Source: Candidatus Ornithomonoglobus intestinigallinarum (GTDB lineage Bacteria > Bacillota > Clostridia > UBA1381). From it: a stretch of DNA of 35,846 bases. The notes beneath the pieces were generated by a model that was not told the DNA's origin, made no database searches, and saw only the letters and a program-made list of their open reading frames with translations. Shown one piece after another: positions 14,918 to 23,699 of this stretch (within the stretch, counting starts at the first letter, position 1; each line of letters opens with the position of its first letter). Made by a program: the position numbers and the translations under genes. Location of the stretch: contig DVLU01000053.1 of assembly GCA_018715365.1 (NCBI GenBank), positions 1 to 35,846 on the forward strand, written 5' to 3'.

Positions 14918-17479
14918 GTGAAACTTCATTATTTGGACGGCCGCGCAAAGGGCGGGTGCGTAACCTTCGGCGTACCGTGGAAAAAGGGTGAAACAAAGCC
15001 AGGCGATAAATTCACCGCAGCCTGCGGCGGCGGCAGCGAAAGCTTCGTTCAGACGCGCGTTACCGCGTACTGGCCGGACGGCAGCGCAAAATGGACGGCG
15101 CACACCGCCGTTATAAATTCGGACACGGCGGAGCTTGTAAAAAAAGAAACATCGTACCGCGGCGGCAACATAACGGGCGAAAGCGATAAAATGATAAGCG
15201 TAAACAACGGCATTTTTGACGCGGTGTTCCCGAAATCGGGAAATATCATAATGGAAACGCCCTACGGCGTTACGCGCCTTAAAACAATACGCGAGCGCGT
15301 ATCGTTCGGCGATGATACTGAGCGCCGCGAGGATGTGACGTTTTACGGCGAACCCGACACGGTTGAGATAGAGGACAACGGCCCGCTTAAAACAGTCGTT
15401 AAGGTGACGGGCTGCCATTGGCATAACGGCGAGAGCTTTCTGCGCTTTGCCGTGCGGTTTATGATATTTAACAACAGCCGCGAAATAAAAATACAGCATA
15501 CGTTCCTTTACGACGCAAATCAGGAAACAGACTTCATAAAGGGCGTCGGAATCGAAACAACGCGCCGCGTATCGGGGAAGCTTTATAACCGCCGCGTAAA
15601 AATTGCCGGCGACTGCGGCGTATTTCATGAAACGATGCAGCTTTTAAACGTTTGGCGTCCCAAAATAGGAACGGATTATTACAAAGCCCAGCTTGCGGGC
15701 GAAATGCTCAGCCTTGACGAGGGCGACGAAAAAATAAAAGCAGCGCTCGATGATATAGCAACCTGGGATTCATATAAGCTTGTTCAGTCATCGCCCGACA
15801 GCTTCGAGGTAAAAAAACGCACCGAAAGCAGCGGCTGCGCCTGGATAAAAGCAAATTACGGCTGCCGTTCAAAGGGCGTTATGTATATGGCAGACGAAAA
15901 CGGCGGTATCGCCGTCGGCCTGCGCGATTTCTGGCAGAAATACCCCTCGGCGCTCGCCGTAAGCGGTCTTTCGGGCGACAGCGCCTCAATAACGGCATGG
16001 ATAGCCGCACCCGACTGCGAAGCGTTCGACATGCGCCATTACGACACAAAGGCTCATTCGCAGGCGTATTACGAGGGCTTTGACGAAATAGGCTGCCTGG
16101 CATACGGCATCGCCAACACAAACGAGCTTTCCATGCTCTTTTCCGACAGCGTGCTTTCGGACGAGGAAATAATGTCTTTCGGCGAACGCGTTCAAAAGCC
16201 GCCCGTTATGCTCTGTGACGTTGAATATTACCACGGCGTTAAGGCGCTCGGCGAATGGAGCATGATCTCACGCGATACGCCGCTTAAAAAATGGCTTGAG
16301 GACGAGCTTGACAAGGCGTTTGATTTTTACAAAAACGAGGTTGAGCAGCGCCACTGGTACGGGCTTTTCGATTACGGCGACGTTATGCACACATACGACG
16401 CGTTCCGCCACTGCTGGAAATACGACATGGGCGGCTACGCATGGCAGAACACGGAGCTTGTGCCGACGCTGTGGCTGTGGTACGCGTTTATGCGCAGCGG
16501 CAGAGAAGATATTTTCACGATGGCAGAGGCAATGAGCCGTCATGCGTCCGAGGTTGACATTTATCATTTCGGCAGCATCAAGGGCTTCGGAAGCCGCCAT
16601 AACGTCGTACATTGGGGCGATTCGTGCAAGGAGCCGCGAATTGCAATGGCCGGGCATCACCGCGCTCTCTATTACTTAAACGGCGGCGATTACCGCATGG
16701 GCGACGTTTTTGACGACGTTAAGGACGCCGACTTCGCATCGCTCAATATGGACCCGCTGAGATTTTTCTATGACAGGGACAAGATGAAGCTTCCCACTCA
16801 CGCGCGCACCGGTCCCGACTGGACAACGTACTGTTCAAACTGGTTTACGGCGTGGGAAAGGACAAACGATACGCATTACAAAGACAAGATAATAACGGGG
16901 CTTAAGGATATGTCAAAGGCTCCGCTGCGCATGATTTCCGGTTCGGATTTCGAATACGATCCCGAAACGGGGCATCTCGGCTATATAGGCGAAAGCGCCG
17001 CCGGCGGTTCGCATCTGGCTGTCTGCATGGGCGGCCCGCAGACCTATGCCGAGCTTGAGCCGTGCCTTGATTATCCGGAATTTAAAGATATGCTTATCCA
17101 GTACGGCAAATTCTATTATCTGCCCGTTGAGGAAAAGCGCAAGGCATCAAACAATCTCATCACGGGCAACGGCTTCGTGTATCCGTACATGGCCGCCGGG
17201 CTTGCAGGCTACGCCGCCCGCGAATCGAAAGACGAGAAGCTTGCGTATCAGGTATGGCAGGTGCTTATACATTCACTTGCCGGAAAGGATAAGACCGACG
17301 CGTTTGACAAGGACGTTATAAAGGATTACTTCAACAGGAAAGAGCTTGACGAAATGTTCTGGATTTCCACAAACTTCACGGCACAGTGGTGTCTTGAAAC
17401 AATAGTCGCTCTTGAATTTACAAAGGATTATATGAAAGACAGTATAGATGATTATACCTGGGAAGACTGGGTGAAATGA
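14918..17479 (+). CDS. YetA/PcRGLX-like protein, probable rhamnogalacturonan exolyase (PL26 type)
   Basis: Fungal PcRGLX (PL26) cleaves rhamnogalacturonan-I from the chain end by beta-elimination; B. subtilis YetA is a bacterial relative in a pectin locus. The 853-residue product starts VKLHYLDGRAKGGCVTFGVPW, typical of the N-terminal RIFT-barrel domain. It continues with a beta-sandwich region (to about 400) and ends in an alpha-helical toroid. That C-terminal part carries HWYGLFDYGDVMHTYD, HNVVHWGDSCKEP with AMAGHHRALYYL, and GPDWTTYCSNWFTAWERT, rich in aromatic and His/Asp residues as in polysaccharide lyases. I chose GTG 14918 because AAAGGAGA lies about 10 bases before it; the longer frame from 14870 would begin ahead of the -10 box. 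There is no signal peptide, so it acts inside the cell on imported oligosaccharides. It is a single-gene unit; activity is inferred. Confidence 0.8.
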   Translation: MKLHYLDGRAKGGCVTFGVPWKKGETKPGDKFTAACGGGSESFVQTRVTAYWPDGSAKWTAHTAVINSDTAELVKKETSYRGGNITGESDKMISVNNGIFDAVFPKSGNIIMETPYGVTRLKTIRERVSFGDDTERREDVTFYGEPDTVEIEDNGPLKTVVKVTGCHWHNGESFLRFAVRFMIFNNSREIKIQHTFLYDANQETDFIKGVGIETTRRVSGKLYNRRVKIAGDCGVFHETMQLLNVWRPKIGTDYYKAQLAGEMLSLDEGDEKIKAALDDIATWDSYKLVQSSPDSFEVKKRTESSGCAWIKANYGCRSKGVMYMADENGGIAVGLRDFWQKYPSALAVSGLSGDSASITAWIAAPDCEAFDMRHYDTKAHSQAYYEGFDEIGCLAYGIANTNELSMLFSDSVLSDEEIMSFGERVQKPPVMLCDVEYYHGVKALGEWSMISRDTPLKKWLEDELDKAFDFYKNEVEQRHWYGLFDYGDVMHTYDAFRHCWKYDMGGYAWQNTELVPTLWLWYAFMRSGREDIFTMAEAMSRHASEVDIYHFGSIKGFGSRHNVVHWGDSCKEPRIAMAGHHRALYYLNGGDYRMGDVFDDVKDADFASLNMDPLRFFYDRDKMKLPTHARTGPDWTTYCSNWFTAWERTNDTHYKDKIITGLKDMSKAPLRMISGSDFEYDPETGHLGYIGESAAGGSHLAVCMGGPQTYAELEPCLDYPEFKDMLIQYGKFYYLPVEEKRKASNNLITGNGFVYPYMAAGLAGYAARESKDEKLAYQVWQVLIHSLAGKDKTDAFDKDVIKDYFNRKELDEMFWISTNFTAQWCLETIVALEFTKDYMKDSIDDYTWEDWVK

Positions 17480-17484
17480 TTTTT

Positions 17485-17527
17485 GGGGCTGCCGCTTTTA
17501 TCACAGACCGATAAAAACGGCAGCCCC
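17485..17527 (+). terminator. Long hairpin after the YetA-like gene, no U-tract
   Basis: GGGGCTGCCG (17485-17494) pairs with CGGCAGCCCC (17518-17527). After one C-A mismatch, TTTTATC (17496-17502) pairs with GATAAAA (17510-17516). It lies 5 bases after the stop between convergent genes. Neither strand has a U-tract after the stem, so termination may be weak or the hairpin may protect the 3' end. Confidence 0.6.
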
Positions 17528-17562
17528 GTGTGATTCCCGTTCCGGCCGCCCGTTTCCGATTT

Positions 17563-18708
17563 TCAAAAAGGCTTCGGCGGCTTTTTACCGAAATACTGAT
17601 ATATATTGCATTTTATCATACCGTTATATATTTTTCTGCGCTTGTCTGCGCGTCTGCCGAAGAGCTTTTCAAAATCCTCGTTCGACGTTAAAATATAGAA
17701 GCTCCAGCCGTCAAAGCGCGAAAAGCTTTTGCCGACAGCCCTGTAGAGCTCCTCACATTCGCGTTTTTCGCCCATACGCTCGCCGTAAGGCGGGTTGCAC
17801 ATTATCGTTCCGTAAGGCTTGCCGATAAACGCTTCGGCCGCATTTTTAACCTCCGCTTTTATAAAACCGTCCACGCCGGCTTTTTTTGCGTTTTCAAGCG
17901 TCAGCTCAACACATTCGCGGTCAATATCGGACGCGTATATTTCAAGCGGCACGTTTTTTTCAAGCGAGCGCGCTTCCTCCTCGGCGCGGCGGCGCGATTC
18001 ACCGTCAAGCTGCGCAAACGAATCGGCGGCAAACGCGCGTCCGAGCCCCGGGGCTTTGTTTCTCTTAAACATCGCCGCCTCTATCGGTATCGTTCCCGAA
18101 CCGCAGAAGGGGTCAAGCAGCGGATATTCGTATTTCCAGTAGCTCAGCATCACCATCGCCGCCGCTATCGTTTCCCGCAGCGGCGCGGCGTTTGAATACT
18201 GCCTGTAGCCGCGCTTATGGAGCGGTTCGCCGGAGGTGTCTATCATAAGCGTTACCCTGTTCTTTAATATCGTAAAGCGTATTGCGTATTCCGCGCCGTC
18301 CTCGGGAAGCCATTCGATGCCGTACTTTTCGCCGAGCCTTGCGGCAACCGCCTTTTTTATTATTGCCTGGCAGTCGCGCACGCTTGCAAGCTGCGATTTA
18401 ACGGAATGTCCCTTTACGGGGAAGGCGCAGTCCGGCGGCAAAAAGCGCTCCCATTCGGCCGCTTTTGTTTTTTCAAAAAGCTCCTCGAACGTTTCCGCTT
18501 CAAATTCAGCCGTTTTTATCATTACGCGTTCGCCGGTCCTGAGCATTATATTTGTTCTGTAAACGTCCTGCCAGCCGCCCGTGAACGTCACCCTGCCGTC
18601 CTCGGCTCTGACGTTTTCAAGTCCCATGCGCTTAAGTTCTTTCGACGCAAAAGCTTCAAGGCCGAAAAGCACCGGCACCGACATATTGAATTTTTCGGAA
18701 TTGTCCAT
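17563..18708 (-). CDS. THUMP-domain rRNA guanine-N2 methyltransferase (RlmL/YpsC type)
   Basis: This SAM-dependent enzyme probably makes N2-methylguanosine in 23S rRNA, as the N-terminal half of E. coli RlmL does at G2445; the Bacillota version is YpsC. The 381-residue product has a THUMP RNA-binding region in the first 165 residues, then a Rossmann methyltransferase. Motif I is DPFCGSGTIPIEA (about 199-211), the acidic SAM-ribose motif is YASDIDREC (about 258-266), and the catalytic motif is NPPY (305-308). The last two fit amino-group methylation of a base. GAGG lies before the ATG. It lies downstream of rnr in the same direction, separated by 152 bases of hairpin elements; no separate promoter is obvious. 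The target site is inferred from homologs. Confidence 0.9.
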   Translation of the reverse strand: MDNSEKFNMSVPVLFGLEAFASKELKRMGLENVRAEDGRVTFTGGWQDVYRTNIMLRTGERVMIKTAEFEAETFEELFEKTKAAEWERFLPPDCAFPVKGHSVKSQLASVRDCQAIIKKAVAARLGEKYGIEWLPEDGAEYAIRFTILKNRVTLMIDTSGEPLHKRGYRQYSNAAPLRETIAAAMVMLSYWKYEYPLLDPFCGSGTIPIEAAMFKRNKAPGLGRAFAADSFAQLDGESRRRAEEEARSLEKNVPLEIYASDIDRECVELTLENAKKAGVDGFIKAEVKNAAEAFIGKPYGTIMCNPPYGERMGEKRECEELYRAVGKSFSRFDGWSFYILTSNEDFEKLFGRRADKRRKIYNGMIKCNIYQYFGKKPPKPF

Positions 18709-18730
18709 AAACTGTACCTCGTAATATTAT

Positions 18731-18756
18731 GTGGGGGCTTTGCCCCCACACCCCCG
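18731..18756 (+). repeat. GC-rich hairpin repeat, copy 3
   Basis: GTGGGGGC-TTT-GCCCCCAC is a perfect 8-bp stem (18731-18738 with 18742-18749) followed by ACCCCCG. Compared with copy 1 at 7763, the C-G pair is replaced by T-A on both sides of the stem, a compensating change. It lies in the rnr-rlmL spacer, antisense to both genes. Confidence 0.7.
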
Positions 18757-18770
18757 CAGAGGGCTGTAAT

Positions 18771-18846
18771 GCGACGCATATCACCCCTTCCTCGGAAAGG
18801 ATGTTACGCTGCACATACATTCCTCGGAAGGGGAAATATGCGCCGC
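18771..18846. repeat. 76-bp imperfect inverted repeat between rnr and the rRNA methyltransferase gene
   Basis: The arm at 18771-18791 matches the reverse complement of 18826-18846 at 18 of 21 positions, and the inner part is also partly self-complementary (two TTCCTCGGAA copies). It could fold into one long hairpin in the rnr transcript just after the stop codon. It has no U-tract and no coding sequence; it may be a processing or stability element or a small mobile palindromic unit. Confidence 0.6.
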
Positions 18847-18860
18847 TCGAAATGCGCGCG

Positions 18861-21086
18861 TTATCTTCTTCTGCGTTTTTTCTTCTTTTTCTTTTCCTTC
18901 CGCATTTCGGGCGGACGCGTATCGCGGACAAGCTTCGGCCCGTCCATATTTTTGTATATCCTTATATTCTCCGCCGTCCTGTCCTCCGTGAGCACAAAAT
19001 CTATTTGCCTTGAATACACATCGGCGCGCATAAGCACAACGTCAACCTCGTCGCCCACGCGGTACGTAACGCCCGTGCGCTCGCCCGTAAACACATCGTT
19101 TTCCGCGTCGTAGTCAAAATAATCGGCGCTCATATACTCCGCCCTTATAAAACCGCGGACGGTGTTTTCAAGCTCCACAAACATACCGTAGCGCGTTATA
19201 TGCTCTATGACCGCTTTAAATTCACGTCCCATAAAACGGCGCATATATGCCGTTTTCAAAAGCTCGTCAACATCACGCTCCGCCGTTTCCGCCGCCGTTT
19301 CGGCCGCCGTCGCGTGCCTTGATACAGAATTTGCCATACTGCGGAAGCCTTTTTGCTTCGCCGCCTTCGGGCTGCCTTCGGCATACGCCTTCAGCACTCT
19401 GTGTATGAATAAATCGGGGTAACGGCGTATCGGAGACGTAAAATGACAGTAATATTTTGCGCTCAGCCCGAAATGCCCGAGGTTTTCCGGCTTATATTCC
19501 GCTTTCATAAGCGATCTCAGCGTTGTTGACGCTATTATTTTTTCCTCCGGAGTCCCCTTTGCGTTTTCCATTATCGACTGAAGCTGCTTAGGCTTCACCG
19601 GCCCGCCGTCAAGCCGGAGACCGAAATGGGCAATAAAGCTCTTATATTCGTTTAATTTATCCTCGGACGGCGGCTCATGCGTCCTGTACACAAACGGCAG
19701 ATTTTCGGAGCACGCATATTCGGCTATTATTTCATTGGCCGTAAGCATAAATTCCTCTATTATTTTATTCGATATTCCGCGCTCCGCCGCCGTAAGCTCA
19801 ACAGGCTCGGAATTTTCGTCAACCGTAATTTTCGTTTCGGGGAAATCAAAATCCATCGCGCCGCGGCCGCTGCGCATACGCCCCAGTATTTCCGCAAGCC
19901 CGCGCATCTTTTCGAGAGCCGGCACAAGATATTCGTAGCTTTGCGCAAGCTCTTCGCCGCCCTCAAGTATCGCCGACGCAATGCTGTACGTCATGCGCGC
20001 CTTGGAGCGTATAACGGAACGCTCCAGCCGGTGCGATACCGTTTTTCCGTCTTTATCTATCTCCGCTATAACCGACAGCGTCAGCCTGTCCTCGCCGGGC
20101 TTTAACGAGCATATGCCGTTTGAAAGGCGCTCCGGCAGCATCGGCACGACCCTGTCCGGCAGATAAACACTCGTTGAACGCAGCATTGCTTCGCGGTCAA
20201 GCGCACTGCCCTCCTTAACGTAGTGCGATACGTCGGCTATATGGACTCCGAGTATATAATTGCCGTTTTCCGCTGTGCCTACCGATACGGCGTCGTCAAA
20301 ATCCTTTGCGTCGTCGCCGTCTATCGTAAAGATAAGCTCATCCCTTAAATCGAGCCTGTCTTTTATTTCCTCCTCCGATACGGTCTCCGGCACGGCCTCC
20401 GCTTCTTCCGTTGCTTCCTCGGGGAAATTCTGGCGTATGCCGTTTTCTATAACGATGCCCTCTATCTGGCCTTTTATATATTCGGCAGGACCCAGCGACA
20501 TTATAACGCGGCCGTAAATATGGTCCTCGCCGTATTTTGTTATCTCAACGGCCGCCCTGTCGCCTATTTCGGCGTCCATCATATCATGCGGGCCCACGTA
20601 TATATGCCTGAATATCCGCCTGTCATCGGGGCGCAGGCGGTAATAGCTTGCGTTGTCGCTCACAAACTCGCCTATTACAACATCATGGGCGCGGTGAAGC
20701 ACGGATAATATCCATCCCTCCCTGCGCGTGTAGCCGGGCGCCTGCTCCCCTGCCTTTACAAGCACCGTGTCGCCGTCTATGGCGCCGTTCATGGAACGGA
20801 CCTTAACATATATCTCCCCTCCGCCGTCAACAAGCACAACGCCGTAGCCGCCGCGCGGCTTGCATGAAAGCTTTCCTTTTATTATGTTCCTGCCCGCCTT
20901 GCACGGCATATATCTGCTGTGCTGCGTAAGGAACACATGGCCTTCCTCAAGCAGCTCCTTCAATACCGCCGAAAATTTCTCCCTGTCCTCCGCCGGCACG
21001 TCAAGCACCGCGGCAAGCTCATCCTCCCTGAGCGGGATATATTCCTTTGAGGCAATATATGCACGCACTCTTTCCTTTCTGTCCAT
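18861..21086 (-). CDS. rnr: Ribonuclease R
   Basis: RNase R is a processive 3'-to-5' exoribonuclease that degrades structured RNA and works in quality control, including with tmRNA. The 741-residue product has an N-terminal winged-helix region, cold-shock-type OB folds (around GYGVVLVDGGGEIYV, about 81-95), and the RNB catalytic domain starting near 250. The magnesium-binding motif IDGDDAKDFDDAVS is at about 255-268. A C-terminal S1 domain (EFKAVIEHITRYGMFVELEN) follows, then a very basic Lys/Arg tail. Typical length for the family. A GGAGAG lies about 11 bases before the ATG, and the promoter at 21161-21189 is divergent from secD. In many Bacillota rnr neighbours smpB and ssrA; neither is seen here. 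Confidence 0.97.
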   Translation of the reverse strand: MDRKERVRAYIASKEYIPLREDELAAVLDVPAEDREKFSAVLKELLEEGHVFLTQHSRYMPCKAGRNIIKGKLSCKPRGGYGVVLVDGGGEIYVKVRSMNGAIDGDTVLVKAGEQAPGYTRREGWILSVLHRAHDVVIGEFVSDNASYYRLRPDDRRIFRHIYVGPHDMMDAEIGDRAAVEITKYGEDHIYGRVIMSLGPAEYIKGQIEGIVIENGIRQNFPEEATEEAEAVPETVSEEEIKDRLDLRDELIFTIDGDDAKDFDDAVSVGTAENGNYILGVHIADVSHYVKEGSALDREAMLRSTSVYLPDRVVPMLPERLSNGICSLKPGEDRLTLSVIAEIDKDGKTVSHRLERSVIRSKARMTYSIASAILEGGEELAQSYEYLVPALEKMRGLAEILGRMRSGRGAMDFDFPETKITVDENSEPVELTAAERGISNKIIEEFMLTANEIIAEYACSENLPFVYRTHEPPSEDKLNEYKSFIAHFGLRLDGGPVKPKQLQSIMENAKGTPEEKIIASTTLRSLMKAEYKPENLGHFGLSAKYYCHFTSPIRRYPDLFIHRVLKAYAEGSPKAAKQKGFRSMANSVSRHATAAETAAETAERDVDELLKTAYMRRFMGREFKAVIEHITRYGMFVELENTVRGFIRAEYMSADYFDYDAENDVFTGERTGVTYRVGDEVDVVLMRADVYSRQIDFVLTEDRTAENIRIYKNMDGPKLVRDTRPPEMRKEKKKKKKRRRR

Positions 21087-21160
21087 TTATACGGTATCTC
21101 TCCTTAATTTTTTCTTTATAATAATTATATCTGTATTCATAATAATGCACATTCTTATTG

Positions 21161-21189
21161 ATTATATCACAAAAAGAGCATAAATACAA
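21161..21189 (-). promoter_or_regulatory. Sigma-A promoter for rnr
   Basis: On the minus strand TTGTAT (21189-21184) and TATAAT (21166-21161) are 17 bases apart, with an extended -10 (TGA directly before TATAAT), about 75 bases upstream of the RNase R start. Confidence 0.8.
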
Positions 21190-21286
21190 TATATTTTCTA
21201 CATATTTATTAACCGTTTTTTTAATGCCTGTATTTTTATCGTTTTATTACCCATATTTAAATCTTGTTACAACAGCAAAAAAAGTA

Positions 21287-21315
21287 TTGACTTAATCAAG
21301 CTAAAGTTGTATAAT
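21287..21315 (+). promoter_or_regulatory. Sigma-A promoter for secD-secF
   Basis: TTGACT at 21287-21292 and TATAAT at 21310-21315 are 17 bases apart, about 67 bases before secD. Confidence 0.88.
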
Positions 21316-21382
21316 AGCTATTGTATGATTTTAAAAAGGCCGTTTTCGGTCTTAAAACAACAGAAAGGACTGATTTTCCGAC

Positions 21383-22678
21383 ATGAAAAAAAAGAGTATC
21401 GTTACTCTTTTCATCGTTCTTGTCGCTGCGGTGCTGCTAAACGTTGTTGCGTTCCGCGGCTTTAACATCGCCGGTTTCACATACGGCGGCGTGTTTGACG
21501 AAGAAAAGGGTATAAGAAAGGGCATTGACCTTGCCGGAGGTTCGGTTATAACCTTCCAGGCCGACGCCGAAAATCCCACAGAGGATGAGATGAACGTTGT
21601 TGAATCGATATTCAATCAGCGTATGACAAACGCGGGCTACACCGAAGCGCGCATTTCAAAGACGGACGACGGTAAAATTACCGTTGAGATCCCGTCCGTA
21701 ACGGACACGGACGAAGCCGCAAGCCTTCTCGGCGAAGTTGCAAAGCTTACGTTCAGAGACGCACAGGGCAACGTTGTGCTTGACGGCGCAACGGACATTG
21801 TTGACGCAACCTACCAGTACGGCAGAACATCCGAGACCTCGGCCGCGCAGTCGTATGTGCAGGTACAGTTCTCACCGGACGCAAGGGAAAAGTTTGCCGA
21901 GGCAACAAAAGCAGCAGCCGCGGCAACGGACGGGACAAACTATATTTCCATTTACATGGACGACGACGTTATATCGAGCCCCATGGTAAGCGAGGAAATA
22001 AACTCGGAAACGTGCGTTATAACGGGCGACTTTACACCGGAAGAGGCACAGGACCTTGCAAACAAAATCAAATCCGGCGCGCTTCCGTTTAACTTAAACG
22101 TAATATCGCAGGAAACGGTCGGTGCGGAGCTCGGAACAAACGCTCTCCCCACGAGCCTTCTTGCTGCCGGCATAGGCGTTATACTCGTTATGCTGTTTAT
22201 GATGATAATGTACAGAGTCCCCGGCGTTATGGCAAGCCTTTCGCTTCTCATATACGTAGGCCTCATAGCGCTTATAATGGGTATATTCAGAATAAACCTC
22301 TCGCTTTCGGGTATAGCCGGTATCGTGCTTTCAATCGGTATGGCGGTCGATGCCGACTGTATTATATTTGAAAGAATCAAAGAGGAAATGCGTTTGGGCA
22401 AGACCATAAAAGCATCGGTTGACGCCGGCTTTACAAAAGCCTTCTCGGCAATACTCGACTCAAACGTTACAACGATAATCTCGTGCGTTGTACTCTACAT
22501 ATCGGGCATAGGCGCCGTTACGGGATTTGCCACAACGCTCGGCATAGGCGTTATACTCAGTATGTTTACGGCTATCGTTATTACAAAGTTCTTAATGAAG
22601 CAGCTTGTTAATATCGGTATCAGAAACAGAAAGCTGTTCTGCAGCGAAAAGAAAAAGGGAGGTACGGTGAACGCATGA
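21383..22678 (+). CDS. secD: Protein translocase subunit SecD
   Basis: SecD, with SecF, uses the proton gradient to help pull proteins through SecYEG. The 431-residue product has an N-terminal membrane helix (about 6-25), GIDLAGGSVITFQ and a short P1 periplasmic-type domain. The five-helix C-terminal bundle starts near 255 and carries GIVLSIGMAVDADCIIFERIKEE (about 313-335) and GFATTLGIGVI. This compact size is normal in Clostridia; E. coli SecD is longer. An AAAGGA lies 13 bases before the ATG, a long spacing. It overlaps secF by 4 bases (ATGA), implying translational coupling. Confidence 0.97.
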   Translation: MKKKSIVTLFIVLVAAVLLNVVAFRGFNIAGFTYGGVFDEEKGIRKGIDLAGGSVITFQADAENPTEDEMNVVESIFNQRMTNAGYTEARISKTDDGKITVEIPSVTDTDEAASLLGEVAKLTFRDAQGNVVLDGATDIVDATYQYGRTSETSAAQSYVQVQFSPDAREKFAEATKAAAAATDGTNYISIYMDDDVISSPMVSEEINSETCVITGDFTPEEAQDLANKIKSGALPFNLNVISQETVGAELGTNALPTSLLAAGIGVILVMLFMMIMYRVPGVMASLSLLIYVGLIALIMGIFRINLSLSGIAGIVLSIGMAVDADCIIFERIKEEMRLGKTIKASVDAGFTKAFSAILDSNVTTIISCVVLYISGIGAVTGFATTLGIGVILSMFTAIVITKFLMKQLVNIGIRNRKLFCSEKKKGGTVNA

Positions 22679-23604
22679 AACAGTTTGTAGAAAACAGAAT
22701 CAAATTTCTTCTGCTTCCTTTGGTTATAATCGCCGTCGGGGTCGTTATGTACTTCGTACACGGCGGATTCAACTTTGACATAGAATTTATGGGCGGTATC
22801 CGCATGGAAGTGGATATGGGCAAGGATATATCAAACGACGAAATATCCGACGCCGTAAGCGGCGTGCTTTCCGAAAACGGCATTGAAGGCAAAGTCACCG
22901 TTCAGAAATCCGGCGAAAGCGGAAATCACGTTGTTATAAAAACTCCTCCCGTTGAAGAGGAAATGAAAACAACGATATTTAACGAATTAAAAGAAAAGTA
23001 CAGCCTTTCCGATGAAGCAATGCTTTCCGTATCGTCCGCATCGGCTTCGTTCGGTCTTGAGGTACAGCAAAAGGCGCTTTTGTATACGCTGCTTGCAATA
23101 CTCTGTATACTCGTTTACATAGCGATACGCTTTGAATGGCGCAGCGCCGTTATGGCCGTTATGGCCCTTGCGCTGAACGTGCTTGTTATGGCTGCCGTAT
23201 ACACCATAACAAACATTCCGCTCAACACGACGTTTATCGCCGCAATGCTCACCGTTGTCGGCTACTCGATAAACAACACAATCGTAATATTCGACAGAAT
23301 ACGCGAAAACATGAAGTTCCGTAAAAAGAACGTTACGGTAACAGACCTTGTAAACAGAAGTATTCTCGAAACAATGGGCAGAACGATAAACTCAACTATA
23401 ACGACGCTTATCACCATTGTGCTTATCTATATCCTCGGCGTAAGCTCCATAAAGGAATTTGCGCTGCCGCTTATAATAGGTATCGCGATAGGCGCGTACA
23501 CGTCGATATTTATCGCTTCAACCTTCTGGGCTGTCTGGAGAGAGTCTGCAATAAAGGCAAAGGCTCAGGCGGCTCTTGAGAGAAAGAACAGCAAAAAGAA
23601 ATAA
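22675..23604 (+). CDS. secF: Protein translocase subunit SecF
   Basis: Partner of SecD in the membrane. The 309-residue product has the family's first membrane helix, then the NFDIEFMGGIRMEV motif (about 32-45) and a P4-type periplasmic domain. The RND-like bundle contains VVGYSINNTIVIFDRIREN (about 200-218), the conserved Asp-Arg segment involved in proton use. The C-terminus is Lys-rich, as usual. Start ATG overlaps the secD stop; GGGAGG lies just upstream within secD. Confidence 0.97.
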   Translation: MKQFVENRIKFLLLPLVIIAVGVVMYFVHGGFNFDIEFMGGIRMEVDMGKDISNDEISDAVSGVLSENGIEGKVTVQKSGESGNHVVIKTPPVEEEMKTTIFNELKEKYSLSDEAMLSVSSASASFGLEVQQKALLYTLLAILCILVYIAIRFEWRSAVMAVMALALNVLVMAAVYTITNIPLNTTFIAAMLTVVGYSINNTIVIFDRIRENMKFRKKNVTVTDLVNRSILETMGRTINSTITTLITIVLIYILGVSSIKEFALPLIIGIAIGAYTSIFIASTFWAVWRESAIKAKAQAALERKNSKKK

Positions 23605-23618
23605 GCAGTATATTTTCG

Positions 23619-23657
23619 GGCCGCCGCTTTCAGCATAAGTTGCTGAAGGCTGCGGCC
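23619..23657 (+). terminator. Stem-loop after secF, possible partial terminator
   Basis: A 17-base arm (23619-23635) pairs with 23641-23657 at 15 positions plus one G-U pair, with a 5-base loop. It is followed by TGTATATTTTCCTG, a broken U-tract. It lies 15 bases after secF and 43 before the next gene, so it may reduce read-through into the Gx transporter-apbE genes, for which I see no separate promoter. Confidence 0.55.
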
Positions 23658-23699
23658 TGTATATTTTCCTGTATATTTAAGATTTATTTTTTGATTGCC

